DNA from: Deltaproteobacteria bacterium
Lineage (GTDB): Bacteria; Myxococcota_A; Polyangia; Palsa-1104; JAEUJZ01
Length of the DNA stretch: 6,405 nt
Direction: 5' to 3'
NCBI GenBank assembly: GCA_017990795.1
Contig: JAGNNG010000115.1
Span: forward strand, 1 to 6,405
The position numbers and the translations under genes were made by a program. This document shows positions 4,080 to 6,405 of the stretch, piece by piece; within the stretch, counting starts at the first letter, position 1, and the number at the start of each line of letters is the position of its first letter. Below the pieces are notes generated by a model, which had not been told where the DNA came from, ran no database searches, and saw nothing but the letters and a program-made list of their open reading frames with translations.

Positions 4080-5876
4080 CTAGCGGTCTGATTGCTCTGC
4101 CCCACCCCGCGGCTTGCTTGAATCCAGCGTCAAGGAGCGCAGCGACACAAAGTCCCCAAATATCGGCAGCTCCAGCGGTCGCACTGCCGCCGACATTAGC
4201 AACAGCTGCCGAGGCCGGTAGATGAGCGTCAAAGGCTGCTCGCTCTGCCACAGCGATAGTAGATGCGCCTGCGCACGGGCAGGATCGGCGCCATATCGCA
4301 GCTGCGTCCAGGCATCCGAGATCGCTTGCGCAGTCGGATCTTTCTCGGGATAGGCCAGCCGCACCAGTTGATCCAACGACATGTCCGCGCCCTCACCTGT
4401 CCACGACCAGCCGAGCAGCGCCATATCATAAGCGCCCCGCCGTAGCCGCCCCTGCAGCGTCGGAAGATCCACTACTTCGCTATCCAGCTTTAGCCCCGCC
4501 CGCGCCAGAGCGTCACTCAGTCGGTGTGCAACCTCGGTCAGCTCGCTGGAGCCGCTTGGAATCAAAACTCGCAGCTGCAGCGGTCGCCCTAAATACTGAC
4601 GAGGACCCGCTGGAGGAAGACGCGCAGCCCCAGCTTGATCAAGCAGGCCGCCAGCGGCCTCGAGCGACAGTGGCGGGCCATCGGTGGGAACACCCAGCAG
4701 AGGCTGGCTTTGCGGCGAGCCAAGCTGCCCCCTAACCTCTCGCAAGAGCCGAGCTCGATCGACCCACGCCGTCAGCGCCCGCCGCACTGCCGGATTCCCA
4801 AGCAGCGGATGCCGCGGGTTCCACAGCAATGTCACCACCTGCGAAGCATCGATCTCTTGCGTGTGCCAGCGACCCCGAGCGACAGCTGGCGCGATCTGCT
4901 CCGCCACATATCGAGGCGCCACCCGCAAGACCGCATCTGCCTCCCCTTGACGCAAGCGAGCCAGGCCATGCGCACCGTCGGAAACAATCAAAAACCGCAG
5001 CTCCTCACTGGCGGCAGGTGGACCCCAATAGCTCGCAAAGCGCTTGAGCACCAGCTGACTGCCGCGCTTCCACTCGGCCAGTCGGAAGGGACCCGTGCAA
5101 ACCGGACGCCGATTGAACGGCTGATACGTTAGCTTCTCCCCGGGAAACTGGCTGGCTGGCACCACGTCCAGCGCAGCCAGCGCCGACCAAATCCGTCCCG
5201 AGGACCGGCGCAGGTCCAAGTGGACTACATCACTCCCACTCACCAGCACTCGCGTCACATCCGCCAGTAACGCCTGCGTGCGGGGCGCACTTTGGCTGGC
5301 TCGCAGCACCATCTCTAGTGAGACACGAACATCGTGCGCGGTCAGTATGTGACCGTCATGGAAGCGCACCCCTTTGCGGATCCACAGGTCGATGCCAAGA
5401 CCATCTTTGTCTTGCCGAAAGCGCTCGGCCAGCACGCCCTCAAAGCTCTCTGGGGCGTTGGGATCAGTTCCATCGGCAGGCAGCTTGCGCACCCGAGGTC
5501 GAATCAGCGGCTCGCAGATCAGGTCGTGGGTAACCCGATAGCCCCAAAGGTCCGGGTCGAGCAGCGGGTTTAGATGCTGGGGCTCCGCGTCTATGACCAG
5601 CCGCATCGCGCGCGGATTGTTGACAGTTTCTGCGCCCGCTCCAGCGCTTGGGCTCGGCCACACCAACAGCACCACCAGCAGGCTCACAACAAAAGCCGCG
5701 GCTGCCTGCAATATGGAGGGCCGACTGCCTCGCCAAGTTGGTTGCGGACGGCGCACATGCCGTGGTACCAAAATCGAGCTGTCCCCAGAATCCGCCAAGG
5801 GCGGTATAACTATTAGCGACCTATTCGAACGGCAATTCTGGCTTGCGGCTGTGTCAGTGCTTCCCTGACGCATCAT
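4080..5876 (-). CDS. Periplasmic solute-binding protein of a peptide/nickel-type ABC transporter (family 5)
   Basis: Extracellular solute-binding protein, family 5 (DppA/OppA type), 598 residues from this start. Such proteins capture oligopeptides, nickel chelates or other solutes in the periplasm for an ABC importer; the ligand cannot be read from sequence. Family features are RLVIDAEPQHLNPLLDPD at the mature start, LWIRKGVRFHDG (about 164-175) with LTAHDV (178-183), CTGPFRLAEW (260-269) and FASYWG (280-285). A hydrophobic segment (about 55-73) ending PSAGAGAE is a signal peptide or anchor. The frame is open to an ATG at 6020, but that overlaps the divergent lipoprotein gene. The ATG at 5876 does not, though it lacks a Shine-Dalgarno and leaves an n-region of about 55 residues. 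TTG 5771 (GGGGA ten bases upstream) or GTG 5756 would give a normal signal peptide. No permease or ATPase gene is adjacent. Confidence 0.88.
   Translation of the reverse strand: MMRQGSTDTAASQNCRSNRSLIVIPPLADSGDSSILVPRHVRRPQPTWRGSRPSILQAAAAFVVSLLVVLLVWPSPSAGAGAETVNNPRAMRLVIDAEPQHLNPLLDPDLWGYRVTHDLICEPLIRPRVRKLPADGTDPNAPESFEGVLAERFRQDKDGLGIDLWIRKGVRFHDGHILTAHDVRVSLEMVLRASQSAPRTQALLADVTRVLVSGSDVVHLDLRRSSGRIWSALAALDVVPASQFPGEKLTYQPFNRRPVCTGPFRLAEWKRGSQLVLKRFASYWGPPAASEELRFLIVSDGAHGLARLRQGEADAVLRVAPRYVAEQIAPAVARGRWHTQEIDASQVVTLLWNPRHPLLGNPAVRRALTAWVDRARLLREVRGQLGSPQSQPLLGVPTDGPPLSLEAAGGLLDQAGAARLPPAGPRQYLGRPLQLRVLIPSGSSELTEVAHRLSDALARAGLKLDSEVVDLPTLQGRLRRGAYDMALLGWSWTGEGADMSLDQLVRLAYPEKDPTAQAISDAWTQLRYGADPARAQAHLLSLWQSEQPLTLIYRPRQLLLMSAAVRPLELPIFGDFVSLRSLTLDSSKPRGGAEQSDR
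5792..5810 (+). promoter_or_regulatory. Possible promoter with palindrome for the divergent lipoprotein gene
   Basis: TATAAC at 5805-5810 matches the -10 consensus at five of six positions and directly follows the inverted repeat CCGCC-AAG-GGCGG (5792-5804). No -35 hexamer is seen at 16-18 bp. Such a promoter would give the lipoprotein mRNA a leader of about 150 nt. It would lie between the two genes only if the solute-binding protein starts at 5771 or 5756; otherwise it is inside that gene. Confidence 0.25.
5853..5869. repeat. Inverted repeat GTCAG-N7-CTGAC
   Basis: Two perfect 5-bp arms with a 7-bp spacer lie about 100 bp before the lipoprotein start and next to the alternative start codons of the solute-binding protein. 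The half-sites contain the same GTCA tetramer as the large array, here in inverted orientation. The motif is short, so it may be chance. Confidence 0.25.
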
Positions 5877-5968
5877 AGATGTGGGATTATCAAGGCTCTT
5901 GTGGCAGGCCCCATCGCGCGCCTGATCTCGACTTGGAACTCTGCGCCGGCAGAGGAGGATTGAAGGAA

Positions 5969-6405
5969 ATGCACACATCGTTTTTTCACCGCGCATCGCT
6001 CTGCAGCAAGCTGCTGGCACTTGTGCCGAGCGCTGCGTTAAGCCTGGTCATTGGACTTTCGGGACTGAGCGCTTGCAACAACTCTGGCGGGTCGCTCATG
6101 GACGAGCCAGGCTCGACGCTGCTGCCGGGCGTTAAGATCAACCTGCCGGCACCGCCCTCGTTTGCTGAGCCAAACATCCAGCGCGAGTATCCCGACGGAA
6201 GCGTATCAATCTACGGGATGCGCAAAGAGTTTCACCGCTACAGCGACAAGAAGAACAAGTACCTTGGCGAAAAAGTGAAGGTCAAGGCGTATCTACTGGA
6301 AATCTATAAGTGTCCAGAGTGCCCAAAGAAGCAGACCTGTAAGCCCTGCGACGCGCCGCATATGTTCGCGGTCGACGAGGTGGGCGCTCCCAAAGAGAAG
6401 TCGAT
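5969..6405 (+). CDS. Lipoprotein with a four-cysteine cluster, function unknown (partial)
   Basis: 145 codons are present and the frame is open at the right edge. Translation starts at ATG 5969, ten bases after a perfect AGGAGG (5953-5958). The first 35 residues form a signal peptide ending in the lipobox LSAC, so Cys36 would be lipidated by Lgt and cleaved by LspA. Asn, not Asp, follows it, which by the E. coli rule favours the outer membrane. A flexible stretch rich in Gly, Ser and Pro leads to YPDGSVSIYGMRKEFHRYSD and then GEKVKVKAYLLEIYKC, a probable beta strand. It enters CPECPKKQTCKPC (115-127), a C-x2-C-x5-C-x2-C cluster followed by His131. The cluster could bind metal or form two disulfides. 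I do not recognise the family. The gene is transcribed divergently from the solute-binding protein. Confidence 0.85.
   Translation, partial: MHTSFFHRASLCSKLLALVPSAALSLVIGLSGLSACNNSGGSLMDEPGSTLLPGVKINLPAPPSFAEPNIQREYPDGSVSIYGMRKEFHRYSDKKNKYLGEKVKVKAYLLEIYKCPECPKKQTCKPCDAPHMFAVDEVGAPKEKS

Noticed and set aside
4070..4084. GCTAG-GGGAG-CTAGC hairpin at the stop of the solute-binding protein
   Set aside because: A 5-bp stem with no T-run, overlapping the stop codon; too weak to call a terminator.
4635..5132. Plus-strand 165-codon open frame inside the solute-binding protein
   Set aside because: It is antisense to a region with clear family-5 binding-protein motifs and has no domain of its own.
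5877..6020. Solute-binding protein start at 6020
   Set aside because: It overlaps the 5' end and ribosome binding site of the divergent lipoprotein gene, which has a perfect AGGAGG and lipobox. The extra residues look random.

Overview
The window is moderately GC-rich bacterial chromosome. It carries secreted, lipoprotein-like and outer-membrane-like proteins rich in cysteine, has sizeable intergenic gaps, and shows no mobile element. The style suggests a Gram-negative of the Myxococcota/deltaproteobacterial type. That is an inference from protein style, as there is no rRNA or other taxonomic marker here.

Layout. At the left edge (1-111, +) is the 3' end of a probable cyclophilin-type peptidyl-prolyl isomerase, followed by a strong hairpin (120-158). 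A complete glutathione S-transferase (232-885, +) comes next and ends at a textbook intrinsic terminator (914-950). Opposite it, reading leftwards on the minus strand, is a string of four genes. In transcription order these are a family-5 periplasmic solute-binding protein (5876 to 4080), a 484-bp intergenic region, a FabH-type 3-oxoacyl-ACP synthase III (3595 to 2540), a Cys-rich exported protein of unknown function (2489 to 1644) and a small probable outer-membrane beta-barrel protein (1615 or 1579 to 956). At the right edge a divergent plus-strand lipoprotein with a four-cysteine cluster begins at 5969 and runs out of the window.

How the genes relate. The Cys-rich exported protein and the barrel protein are 28 bp apart and probably co-transcribed, perhaps with fabH 50 bp upstream. 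The solute-binding protein has no permease or ATPase genes beside it here. The FabH has no other fab genes beside it, so it may be a paralogue serving a specialised acyl pathway.

The most unusual signal is in the intergenic region between the solute-binding protein and fabH. The tetramer GTCA occurs six times at an exact 11-bp spacing (3908-3966), always followed by T or C, with a degenerate seventh copy (GACA) one step further left. This looks like a multi-site operator for a regulator binding direct repeats one helical turn apart, as OmpR/PhoB-family proteins do. On the minus strand it is followed by a possible promoter, a bulged hairpin and an intrinsic terminator (3812-3832), together the outline of a small RNA of about 60 nt. 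A 7-bp-stem hairpin also sits directly before the fabH ribosome binding site. Nothing in the window amounts to a clearly recognisable new multi-gene system; the array with its possible small RNA is the best lead.
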